This document shows positions 1 through 7,417 of a DNA stretch of 64,000 bases, piece by piece. Positions within the stretch are counted from its first letter, which is position 1; each line of letters opens with the position of its first letter. The notes beneath the pieces were generated by a model that saw nothing but the letters and a program-made list of their open reading frames with translations, searched no databases and was not told the origin of the DNA. Source of the stretch: an uncultured Ruminococcus sp. (GTDB lineage: Bacteria > Bacillota > Clostridia > Lachnospirales > Lachnospiraceae); assembly GCA_900553885.1 (NCBI GenBank), contig USFD01000003.1, forward strand, positions 4,543-68,542. Reading direction: 5' to 3'. A program made the position numbers and the translations under genes.

Positions 1-1042
1 GCACGTAGATCAGCTTCGGGAAAGCCGGTGTTACCCATACTCCCGCTTCATTTTTCACGCCCTGGTAGCGCTGCTTGAGCGTTTCTTCGATAATCATTGC
101 AAGATCTTTCTTCTCAGCTTCGCTCTTTGCCTCGTTGAGATACATAAATACGGTAAGGAAAGGAGCCTGGCCATTTGTGGTCATCAGAGTAATAACCTGA
201 TACTCGATTGTCTGAACACCTTTTGTTATCTCTTTTCTCAGTCTTTTTTCTACAATCTCATTGAGAACATGCTCTGGGTACTCAATTCCTACCAGTTTCA
301 TCTCATCCTTAACTTCAGCCCGGATCTTCTCCCTTGACACCTGAACAAAAGGCGCCAGATGGGTCAGGGAAATGCTCTGGCCGCCGTACTGGTTGCTGGC
401 AACCTGAGCGATAATCTGGGTTGCTATATTGCAGGCTGTTGAAAAGCTGTGAGGCTTCTCAATCATGGTTCCGCTGATTACCGTGCCGTTCTGAAGCATA
501 TCCTCCAGATTTACAAGGTCGCAGTTATGCATATGCTGGGCATAGTAATCGGAATCATGGAAATGGATAATTCCCTCCTTGTCCGCCTCCACAATGTCTT
601 CCGGAAGCAGCATTCTCTGGGTAAGATCCCGGCTGACCTCTCCTGCCATATAGTCTCTCTGTACGCTGTTGACTGCAGGATTCTTATTGGAATTTTCCTG
701 TTTTACATCCTCATTGTTGCACTCGATCAGGGAAAGGATTCTGTTATCCGTTGTATTCGCCCTGCGTACCAGGGATCTTTTGTAACGGTATCTCACATAT
801 CTTCTTGCAAGATCGAAAGCTCCGGTAGCCATAATCTGATTTTCCACCATATCCTGAATTTCTTCCACAGATACCGCGCGGTTCAGTTTATTACATTTAA
901 ATTCTACATATTCAGCAATATCCTCAATCTGAGAATCTGTCAGACTTCTGCTTTCCGTAGAGTTATCCGCTTTTGTAATTGCAATCACGATTTTTCTGAT
1001 GTCAAATACTTCTTCCGAGCCATTTCTTTTAATAATTTTCAT
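1..1042 (-). CDS. nrdD: anaerobic ribonucleoside-triphosphate reductase (class III), 3' part outside window
   Basis: Translating the minus strand from the ATG at 1042 gives 347 residues before the window edge. The start MKIIKRNGSEEVFDIRKI is a typical ATP-cone (allosteric nucleotide-binding) N-terminus, followed by NrdD core sequence such as HMHNCDLVNL, GGQSISLTHLAPFV and, at the edge, GVWVTPAFPKLIYV. The enzyme reduces NTPs to dNTPs without oxygen using a glycyl radical; the glycyl radical loop and C-terminal zinc site lie beyond the edge. An AGGAGAAG ribosome site precedes the start. Tandem NrdR boxes lie upstream. Identification is firm; only the C-terminus is missing. Confidence 0.95.
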   Translation of the reverse strand, partial: MKIIKRNGSEEVFDIRKIVIAITKADNSTESRSLTDSQIEDIAEYVEFKCNKLNRAVSVEEIQDMVENQIMATGAFDLARRYVRYRYKRSLVRRANTTDNRILSLIECNNEDVKQENSNKNPAVNSVQRDYMAGEVSRDLTQRMLLPEDIVEADKEGIIHFHDSDYYAQHMHNCDLVNLEDMLQNGTVISGTMIEKPHSFSTACNIATQIIAQVASNQYGGQSISLTHLAPFVQVSREKIRAEVKDEMKLVGIEYPEHVLNEIVEKRLRKEITKGVQTIEYQVITLMTTNGQAPFLTVFMYLNEAKSEAEKKDLAMIIEETLKQRYQGVKNEAGVWVTPAFPKLIYV

Positions 1043-1118
1043 TCTATGTTCTTCTCCTTCTCAGTGATCTGCTGCGGCTCAAATGTGCTCCGCTGTTTGC
1101 TATCGTCGTCTGAAATCC

Positions 1119-1171
1119 ATTCTAATACAAAATGTAGTATATTGCAATCCCAAAAACACATGATCGTGTAT
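1119..1171 (-). promoter_or_regulatory. nrdD promoter with tandem NrdR boxes
   Basis: On the minus strand a -35 TTGCAA (1142-1147) and -10 TAGAAT (1119-1124) are 17 bases apart. Two 16-mers resemble the NrdR box ACACWATATATWGTGT: ATACTACATTTTGTAT (1125-1140, 12/16 matches), which fills the spacer between -35 and -10, and ATACACGATCATGTGT (1156-1171, 11/16). Their starts are 31 bp apart, the usual three-helical-turn spacing of NrdR pairs. This suggests repression of nrdD by NrdR when dATP is plentiful. No nrdR gene is in the window. Confidence 0.7.
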
Positions 1172-1339
1172 TTTCAGAACGAGAAGATTTTGTTCTGAAC
1201 ATTATCCGGAAAAGATACTTTTTCATTTCGGTTTTTATGCAAAAGAAAAAGAAGGAGAAATTTTTCAGTCAATTCTGTCAAAACTTTTCCTTCTTCTGTT
1301 TCATTTACATTTTTCTGTATTCAGTTGTTCTGATTCCTA

Positions 1340-2755
1340 TTATTTTGACTGCTTCAGTCTTGTAAAATAATCTCTGGACTCCCGGACCACTACTCCGCTT
1401 AACGCCAGCAGCGCGATCAGGTTCGGGAAAGCCATCAGCGCATTGAAAATATCTGCAATATTCCATACTACCGCAACTGTCATGTAGGGTCCGATAAATA
1501 CAGCCAGAATGTACAGCCAGCGGTATCCCTTTACGACAGATTTCTTTCGGTTGAACAGATATTCCACACAGCGCTCGCCATAGTAATTCCAGCCCAGAAT
1601 CGTAGTAAATGCAAAGAATACCAGACAGAGCATCAGAGAGAATGAAGCTACGAATGCCGGGAACGGCAGCGCCTGCTGAAAAGCAGCCATGGTAATTTCC
1701 ACTCCCTCCAGCTCCGGATTCAGCCATGTGCCTGCAATTACAATAGAAAGCCCTGTCATCGTACAGATCACAATCGTATCAATAAACGTTCCGGTCATGG
1801 ACACAAGACCCTGCCGGGCCGGTTCTTTTGTCATAGCTGCAGCCGCGGCGATCGGGGCGCTTCCCAGTCCGGATTCATTGGAGAAGATTCCCCGGGCAAC
1901 TCCTTTCTGCATGGCCACAACCATAGTTCCCATAACACCTCCTGCCAGGGCGCTTCCTGTAAATGCAGATTTCACAATGGAAACCAGAGCACCCGGAACA
2001 GCCGGAAGGTTGGTAACAATAATAATTACACCCAGCGCCACATAGAGAACCGCCATAAAGGGCACCACAACCTCGGAAACTTTTGCAATTCGTTTAATGC
2101 CGCCGATTACAACCAGGCCCACGCAGAGCGTCAGGAACAGACCTGTTACTACGGTTGCCACAGAGTAATCTCTGCCGAACGCTGTAAACAGTACGTGGGT
2201 TGTCCCGGGATCAAAGAAATCCTTGACCGCGGAAGCAATACTGTTTACCTGGGTAAATGTACCGATTCCGAACAGTCCCACACATGCTCCGAAAAACGCG
2301 AAAATCTTCGCCAGCCATTTCCATTTCTTTCCCATACCGTTTTCTATGTAATAGAACGGACCGCCAAGGACATGCCCCTCCTCGTCAATTGTACGGTACT
2401 TGATTGCCAGAAGGCCTTCTGCATACTTTGTCGCCATACCGAAAAATGCAGCCACAACCATCCAGAACAGCGCGCCCGGTCCTCCGGCGGCAATGGCCGT
2501 TGCAACACCGGTTATATTTCCGGTTCCAATGGTTGCTGAAAGTGCCGTACACAACGCTCCAAAGCTTGTAACTTCACCTTCGCCGTCTTCTTCATTTTTC
2601 ACCATGAATCTGAATGCTTTGCCAAGATGCCTTATCTGTAAAAGGCCCAGGCGAACTGTGAGAAAGATTCCCGTTGCCATGATGAGGCAGATCAGCGGCA
2701 GCCCCCATACCGCCCCATCGATTACTGTGATAATTTTGTTGATTTGCTCAAACAT
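1340..2755 (-). CDS. sodium:alanine/glycine symporter (AGCS family)
   Basis: A 471-residue, 10-12 helix membrane protein of normal AGCS/AlsT length. The family signature is visible around residues 55-100 (EGEVTSFGALCTALSATIGT followed by GNITGVATAIAAGGPGALFW). It imports small neutral amino acids with sodium. A glycine riboswitch in its leader argues that glycine, as well as or instead of alanine, is the physiological substrate. GGAGG sits 9-10 bases before the ATG. It appears monocistronic: its own promoter and riboswitch lie upstream, nrdD downstream has a separate promoter. Confidence 0.93.
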   Translation of the reverse strand: MFEQINKIITVIDGAVWGLPLICLIMATGIFLTVRLGLLQIRHLGKAFRFMVKNEEDGEGEVTSFGALCTALSATIGTGNITGVATAIAAGGPGALFWMVVAAFFGMATKYAEGLLAIKYRTIDEEGHVLGGPFYYIENGMGKKWKWLAKIFAFFGACVGLFGIGTFTQVNSIASAVKDFFDPGTTHVLFTAFGRDYSVATVVTGLFLTLCVGLVVIGGIKRIAKVSEVVVPFMAVLYVALGVIIIVTNLPAVPGALVSIVKSAFTGSALAGGVMGTMVVAMQKGVARGIFSNESGLGSAPIAAAAAMTKEPARQGLVSMTGTFIDTIVICTMTGLSIVIAGTWLNPELEGVEITMAAFQQALPFPAFVASFSLMLCLVFFAFTTILGWNYYGERCVEYLFNRKKSVVKGYRWLYILAVFIGPYMTVAVVWNIADIFNALMAFPNLIALLALSGVVVRESRDYFTRLKQSK

Positions 2756-2766
2756 TCCTTTTTACC

Positions 2767-2868
2767 TCCATCCTTTTGCCTGAGAGACTCGCGGTCTGAC
2801 CGTAAGATATGGACGGTCTTCCGCTTACACCTTCGGCGCTCTTTTTACAAAGAGACTCTCCTGAGTAA
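2767..2868 (-). promoter_or_regulatory. glycine riboswitch, single aptamer
   Basis: The minus strand between the promoter and the symporter carries the conserved glycine aptamer pieces in order: CAGGAGAGTCTC at the 5' side, GAGCGCCGAAGG in the middle, a variable hairpin (GACCGTCCATATC/TTACGGTC), then CGAGTCTCTCAGGCAAAAGG near 2780. The 3' end runs into the ribosome site of the symporter (GGAGG, about 2766-2770), so control could be at translation initiation. Only one aptamer is seen; most glycine riboswitches are tandem. Known singlets upstream of transporters often turn the gene off in high glycine. Confidence 0.9.
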
Positions 2869-2900
2869 TTTTATCTGTATTTTTTTACACAGCGTAATAT

Positions 2901-2929
2901 AGAATATCACTTTTCACACAGAAAGGCAA
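2901..2929 (-). promoter_or_regulatory. promoter of riboswitch-symporter transcript
   Basis: Minus strand -35 TTGCCT (2924-2929), 17-base spacer, -10 TATTCT (2901-2906). Transcription would begin about 25 bases before the glycine aptamer. Confidence 0.5.
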
Positions 2930-2948
2930 CTATAACTATTCTGAAAAA

Positions 2949-2971
2949 GGCACCCGGATTAACCGAGTGCC
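2949..2971 (-). terminator. intrinsic terminator of the ZIP transporter gene
   Basis: Minus-strand hairpin GGCACTCGG-TTAA-TCCGGGTGCC followed by TTTTT. The 5' arm overlaps the last codons and the stop of the ZIP gene, a compact arrangement. Confidence 0.75.
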
Positions 2972-3741
2972 ACATCTAAGATCATCATCAGCGTAAATCC
3001 TACGGCGACTCCGATCGTACTGATATTGGAATGTTCTCCGCTCTGCGCTTCCGGAATCAGTTCTTCCACCACCACATAAATCATGGCTCCGGCTGCAAAG
3101 GACAGCAGATAGGGAAGCAGCGGAACAACAAGACCGGTCAGGAGAATTGTAAGCAGCGCCGCCGCAGGTTCCACGATTCCCGACAGACTTCCATATGCAA
3201 ATGCCCTGGCTTTTGAAATGCCCTGACTTTTTAAAGGCATGGATATAATGGCTCCTTCCGGGAAATTCTGAACGGCAATCCCAAGGGAAAGCGCAAAGGC
3301 GCCGGCAAGTGTCATTGCCGTATTTTCTGACAGGACTCCCGCAAAAGTAACCCCCACCGCCATGCCTTCCGGAATATTATGAAGCGTAACCGCCAGGACA
3401 AGCATGGTAGTTTTTTTTAAATGGGCAGGTACGCCCTCCGGCTTTTCTTCTGTAAAATGAAGATGAGGCATCAGGGTATCCAGCAGGAGCAGAAATCCCA
3501 TTCCCAGCAGGAATCCGGACGCAGCCGGGATCCACGCCGCCGCCCCCTTCTCTGCAGACATATCAATGGACGGAATCAGCAGGGACCAGACAGAAGCCGC
3601 CATCATTACCCCTGCCGCAAAGCCCAGCAGCAGCTTCTGCAGCCGCAGATTCATCTCCTTTTTCATAAAAAATACCATAGCCGAGCCCAGGGCAGTCCCG
3701 GCAAATGGTATCAGTATTCCCAATAATGTATTCTGATTCAT
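2959..3741 (-). CDS. ZIP family divalent metal transporter
   Basis: A 260-residue membrane protein with about eight helices, the size of bacterial ZupT/GufA-type ZIP transporters. The two metal-binding helices are clear: HNIPEG at residues 121-126 and NFPEG at 159-163, giving the His, Asn and Glu ligands. It should import zinc, iron or manganese. ATG at 3741 has GGAGGAAG upstream, and a promoter lies just before it. The exact metal cannot be told from sequence; no Zur or Fur box is obvious at this promoter. Confidence 0.88.
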   Translation of the reverse strand: MNQNTLLGILIPFAGTALGSAMVFFMKKEMNLRLQKLLLGFAAGVMMAASVWSLLIPSIDMSAEKGAAAWIPAASGFLLGMGFLLLLDTLMPHLHFTEEKPEGVPAHLKKTTMLVLAVTLHNIPEGMAVGVTFAGVLSENTAMTLAGAFALSLGIAVQNFPEGAIISMPLKSQGISKARAFAYGSLSGIVEPAAALLTILLTGLVVPLLPYLLSFAAGAMIYVVVEELIPEAQSGEHSNISTIGVAVGFTLMMILDVALG

Positions 3742-3782
3742 TGTTCTTCCTCCAGTTTTCCGGCAATTATGATCCCTGTTTT

Positions 3783-3812
3783 ATCATATGCATCAGAGGA
3801 AGCCTTTGTCAA
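3783..3812 (-). promoter_or_regulatory. promoter of ZIP transporter gene
   Basis: Minus strand TTGACA (3807-3812), 18-base spacer, TATGAT (3783-3788), about 40 bases before the start codon and just downstream of the flavodoxin gene. Confidence 0.6.
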
Positions 3813-3848
3813 TATTTTCTGCCTGAATCTGTATGGCAGTTTTTAGCA

Positions 3849-4280
3849 TCATACTTTCGCCGCAAGTTCCTGTCCTGCACTGCGGCACTCTTCCAGCGCT
3901 TCGTCATCCGGCGCCTCATTTGCAATAATACCTTCTTCCCGTATAAGAACCGCACCTGCATTTTTCATGCGCTCTGCCCAGTCACGCATCCATTCGCCGT
4001 CTCCCCAGCCATAGGAGCCGAACAGAAGAAGGCTTTTTCCGGATACAAGAGGCTCCAGCGCCTCTACAAAAGGTTCCATCTCTGTCTCTTCCAGCTGCTC
4101 TGCGCCCATAGACGGGCAGCCCAGGGCAAATGCGTTTCCGGATGCCAGTCCTTCCGGATCTGCAGCAGATACTTCCAGCACAGCAGCTTCCTGCCCTGCC
4201 GCGCGGATCCCTTCCGCCACAGCCTCTGCCATAGCCTGCGTATTTCCTGTTCCACTCCAGTATACAACTGATACACTCAT
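3849..4280 (-). CDS. flavodoxin (short-chain)
   Basis: A 143-residue flavodoxin from ATG at 4280, chosen because GGAGGAAG lies five to six bases upstream. The FMN phosphate loop is SGTGNTQ at residues 9-15, followed by the expected central GAEQLEETEMEPFV and FGSYGWGDGEWM segments that form the isoalloxazine loops. It is a low-potential one-electron carrier that replaces ferredoxin when iron is short. It lies 21 bases after the DUF3793 gene, so the two form one operon behind a Fur-type box. Confidence 0.92.
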   Translation of the reverse strand: MSVSVVYWSGTGNTQAMAEAVAEGIRAAGQEAAVLEVSAADPEGLASGNAFALGCPSMGAEQLEETEMEPFVEALEPLVSGKSLLLFGSYGWGDGEWMRDWAERMKNAGAVLIREEGIIANEAPDDEALEECRSAGQELAAKV

Positions 4281-4301
4281 TATTTCTTCCTCCATTTCCA
4301 A

Positions 4302-4889
4302 TCAAAGAGCAATTTCCCGAATGCTCTTTCCGGTTAAAAATTCATTTACCGCACAGTTCTTCGCACGGTCATACTCCTTGAAAGTCATTCTCGCACAGGC
4401 AAGATCACTGTACACTTTCCAGTATCCGATCATCAGATATTTTCTCCCCTGGTTTTCAATAAATCCTCTCACATCCTCAATCGGATATCCGAGAAATGCA
4501 CCAATTTCATGGGGAAATCCCATTCCTCTTTCAGAGCAGTCCCGGACTCTGGCAGACAGACGGCAAAGCATTTCGCTTAGCTTCATGCCCCCGTATCCGT
4601 ACTCTCTTAAAAGTGTGTGGACTTCTGTTCCGGACAGATACTGTTCCATCTGCCCCGGCCTGTAAAAAAGAACCAGACATCTCTCATCTGAGCCGGAAAG
4701 CATGTGCCAGGCAATGTTCCTGCCGCAGAACAGTTCAGACAGAGTATCGTACAGTTCTGCGTCCATTGTAATAACACAGGATACTTTCAGTCCCTTTAAA
4801 AAGGGCGCGCACTGCAGCGCAATCTGAAATCCAAGACGGATTCTCTGATTCCGGTTTTTCAGATAATATGATAAGACTTCTTTTGGCAT
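4302..4889 (-). CDS. DUF3793 family protein
   Basis: A 195-residue soluble protein from ATG at 4889 (AGGAGGAAATC upstream). It matches the clostridial DUF3793 type: an N-terminal LKNRNQRIRLGFQIALQCAPFLKG-like block (split here to key words), then FLGYPIEDVRGFIENQGRKY and a C-terminal YWKVYSDLACARMTFKEYDRAK block. Function is unknown. It is first in an operon with flavodoxin, and a Fur-type box precedes it, suggesting a role in iron limitation. DUF3793-flavodoxin adjacency is common in Clostridia. Confidence 0.82.
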   Translation of the reverse strand: MPKEVLSYYLKNRNQRIRLGFQIALQCAPFLKGLKVSCVITMDAELYDTLSELFCGRNIAWHMLSGSDERCLVLFYRPGQMEQYLSGTEVHTLLREYGYGGMKLSEMLCRLSARVRDCSERGMGFPHEIGAFLGYPIEDVRGFIENQGRKYLMIGYWKVYSDLACARMTFKEYDRAKNCAVNEFLTGKSIREIAL

Positions 4890-4906
4890 GATTTCCTCCT
4901 GTATTT

Positions 4907-4921
4907 TGAGAATGATTTTCA
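4907..4921 (-). promoter_or_regulatory. candidate Fur box
   Basis: The 15-mer TGAGAATGATTTTCA matches the 7-1-7 Fur consensus TGATAATNATTATCA at 12 of 14 informative positions and is a near-perfect dyad. It ends 18 bases before the DUF3793 start codon, where bound Fur would block transcription of the DUF3793-flavodoxin operon in iron-replete cells. Confidence 0.7.
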
Positions 4922-5099
4922 ATTTACTCAATACTATCATACTTCCTCTGCGATTTCAATATCGATTTTGAAAACTTTTCTCATTTTCCCTTCTTTTGCT
5001 TCCGAATGCCGGATTTTCAGGAAATCTTCCGGACGGAACTTCCTGTCAGCCGTCCTATGTTATTTTCACCAACATTTTTCTTTTTTATCCTTTTTTTAG

Positions 5100-5128
5100 T
5101 TGTTCCTCCGTAGGCTTTAGTGTATAAT
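5100..5128 (+). promoter_or_regulatory. promoter of small P-loop gene
   Basis: TTGTTC (5100-5105), 17-base spacer, TATAAT (5123-5128). The 5' leader to the ATG at 5191 is about 55 bases. The rest of the 4922-5190 interval shows no gene. Confidence 0.6.
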
Positions 5129-5190
5129 GATTTTAGATATTTGAGAGGTGAAAAGTCTCAAACAATACATACATAAAGGAGAGATTCGCC

Positions 5191-5613
5191 ATGGTAAATT
5201 TAATAACAGGCCCGAGAGGCAGCGGAAAAACACAGCAAATGATTGATCTTGCAAACGAAAAGGTGAAAACTTCCAATGGAAACGTCGTATTCATCAAAAA
5301 AAGCCACAAGGATACATACACGGTAGATTTTAATATCCGCGCAATCCGTATGGCAGATTATCCTGATATTCTCACCCTTGAAGAGTTCGTAGGATTCCTG
5401 TACGGCATGGTAGCCGGCAACCACGATATCGAAACGATTTTTATTGACAGCGTTCTGAAACAGGCTAACATTACACTGGAGAGCCTTCCTGTTTTCCTTC
5501 AGAAACTGAATAAAATTTCCTCTGAAAACAATATAGATTTCTATCTCAGCATCGGCGCTGACAAGAAAGATATTCCGAATATAGATTCCTCTGATTATAA
5601 CGTAATCAGCTGA
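5191..5613 (+). CDS. small P-loop NTP-binding protein, function unknown
   Basis: A 140-residue protein starting MVNLITGPRGSGKT: a Walker A loop at residues 7-14. IETIFIDS near residue 85-92 looks like a Walker B strand. Little else is recognisable, and the protein is much shorter than most ATPases, so it may be a minimal nucleotide-binding switch. AAAGGAGAG precedes the ATG. It is a single gene between its own promoter and a strong terminator. I do not recognise a characterised relative. Confidence 0.8.
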   Translation: MVNLITGPRGSGKTQQMIDLANEKVKTSNGNVVFIKKSHKDTYTVDFNIRAIRMADYPDILTLEEFVGFLYGMVAGNHDIETIFIDSVLKQANITLESLPVFLQKLNKISSENNIDFYLSIGADKKDIPNIDSSDYNVIS

Positions 5614-5626
5614 ATTTAAAAGCAGA

Positions 5627-5675
5627 AGAAAGCCATCAGCAATCTGTTTTCACCGCAGATAACTGATGGCTTTCT
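5627..5675. terminator. intrinsic terminator between convergent genes
   Basis: Thirteen-base arms AGAAAGCCATCAG and CTGATGGCTTTCT, followed by TTTTC on the plus strand. The facing side is fairly T-rich too, so it may serve both the P-loop gene and the convergent membrane protein gene. Confidence 0.8.
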
Positions 5676-5701
5676 TTTTCTCCGTCTGACCGGCGCGCCG
5701 T

Positions 5702-7375
5702 CTATACCGCGCCGTCACCCGCATTCTGTTCCGCACTCTCCTTCGGTTTTTCCACACCGTTCAGAGACAGCACGGTATTTGTCTTTTCTCCTTTTCTGTA
5801 CTCAATGGTTACTTCGTCCCCCACATCATACCGGATAATATCTATAAAATCCGTCACGGGAATATCGAAAATATCTTCCGAACCTTCGACCATAATATAG
5901 TAATGGGAATTTCCATCCACGACGCCCTGAGCGATCTTTGTAACAGGCGCTTTGACTGTCAGTATATCGCGGGTATCTTCCTCTGCTTCACTGATGCCGT
6001 TTTCATACATCAGGTCCGTATAAGCTTCCTCGCACTTGCTGACAGTGTCTCCAACTGCCACAATCTGGTATTTCTGCACATTTACCATAGCGTACATCTT
6101 TACCAGGCCCGCGTCATCCTTCAGGGCAATGAAATACGTAGGCTCCCCCGAAATATTCAGAAGCAGCGGAAATGTTGCTTTATACTTCAGATTCTGCACC
6201 TGACCTTCCGCCGAAGACATGGCGGAAGCTTCTGTAGCTCCCTCTACTTCATAGAACTTCGTCTCCATGGTCCGCTGGTTCATCAGAACAAAGCCTACGT
6301 TGGACTGGTCTCCCGTAATAGACGTAACACCGGTGTATACCCATACATCATCATCAATCGCAAGATAATTATATCCGTCCGTTGTTTTCAGGCAGTCCTT
6401 CTGTCCAAACACACTGTTTATAAAGCCATGCTTAAGCGTTCCGTAATAATCATACAGCTCTACAAGCATATCTGCCGAATAGGCCCGGTCTATCCACTGG
6501 GGTACATCTTCTATAGCGTAGTCCTGTGTCTCTCCTGTAATCGCATTGCAGAGAACCACACGTCCGATTGTCTCTCCGCCGAACAGGCCGATATTAAATT
6601 TTTTCACAGGACAGATCCAGTAAGGCGTTCCTTCTTCATCGATCTCAAAACTTAAATCATTAAAAATATACGTGGGATATTTAAACCTGAGATGCCGGTA
6701 AATATTCCTGTTAAAATGGTCGCTGGCCGTATATTTCATTCCCTCGTCCAGCTTTACAAGCTCTGTATTCTGGGTCGCCATATCAATTTTAATATACGCA
6801 GGGATCCCCTCGCCGTTATTATTGAACCATTTAATGATATCCGCATATTTCAGAGGCGACACCCGGACGGGACGATCCTGATAATTAATCTGAGAATACA
6901 GTTCATCCACTTCAAACTGGGATACCATATCAACCATGCTTCCCATCTTCCGGTTTCCAAGAAGTGTGGCGGAATCCCGGTCAAGGAGCGGAATCTGATC
7001 AAAGGATAATTCTTCAATGTCTGTTGTAAACTCCCCTGTCTCCACCTTCATAAGCTGCTGATATTTCTTCGCATTTACTACAGGCGACGACAGAAGCAGT
7101 CCCACAAGAAAAATCAGAACAAGGAGCAGCAGAACTGCCAGAATTCCTTTCAGAACTCCGGAGTTCTTCAGTTCTTTCAGGTCATAATATTTCAGTTCTT
7201 CCTTTTTTACATAGGAAACTGCAAAAAACACTGCAGCGAGCACAACAACTACTATCAGGAAAATCCAGAAATCCATGGAATGAATGTTCAGCGCCGGAAG
7301 CGCCGTATAATAATAAATGCCCAGCGCGCAGAGAATTATAACTGCGGCCAGCAGTCTGCTCTTTACCTTTTTCAT
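5702..7375 (-). CDS. membrane-anchored protein of unknown function, trk operon
   Basis: A 557-residue protein with three predicted N-terminal helices (about residues 8-27, 36-54 and 74-94) and a large hydrophilic C-terminal part that should lie outside the membrane. The C-terminal 60 residues (VTDFIDIIRYDVGDEVTIEYRKG area) look like a small beta domain. I do not recognise a characterised family. It follows trkH by 42 bases and shares the trkA promoter, so a role in potassium uptake, osmotic response or envelope sensing is possible but only inferred from position. Confidence 0.75.
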   Translation of the reverse strand: MKKVKSRLLAAVIILCALGIYYYTALPALNIHSMDFWIFLIVVVVLAAVFFAVSYVKKEELKYYDLKELKNSGVLKGILAVLLLLVLIFLVGLLLSSPVVNAKKYQQLMKVETGEFTTDIEELSFDQIPLLDRDSATLLGNRKMGSMVDMVSQFEVDELYSQINYQDRPVRVSPLKYADIIKWFNNNGEGIPAYIKIDMATQNTELVKLDEGMKYTASDHFNRNIYRHLRFKYPTYIFNDLSFEIDEEGTPYWICPVKKFNIGLFGGETIGRVVLCNAITGETQDYAIEDVPQWIDRAYSADMLVELYDYYGTLKHGFINSVFGQKDCLKTTDGYNYLAIDDDVWVYTGVTSITGDQSNVGFVLMNQRTMETKFYEVEGATEASAMSSAEGQVQNLKYKATFPLLLNISGEPTYFIALKDDAGLVKMYAMVNVQKYQIVAVGDTVSKCEEAYTDLMYENGISEAEEDTRDILTVKAPVTKIAQGVVDGNSHYYIMVEGSEDIFDIPVTDFIDIIRYDVGDEVTIEYRKGEKTNTVLSLNGVEKPKESAEQNAGDGAV

Positions 7376-7417
7376 AAACCTTTTCCTTTCATTTTACTGC
7401 TGTCAGAATCTTCTCCT

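Noticed and set aside
449..1198. 249-codon open frame opposite nrdD
   Set aside because: Shadow of nrdD, whose minus-strand translation is plainly conserved.
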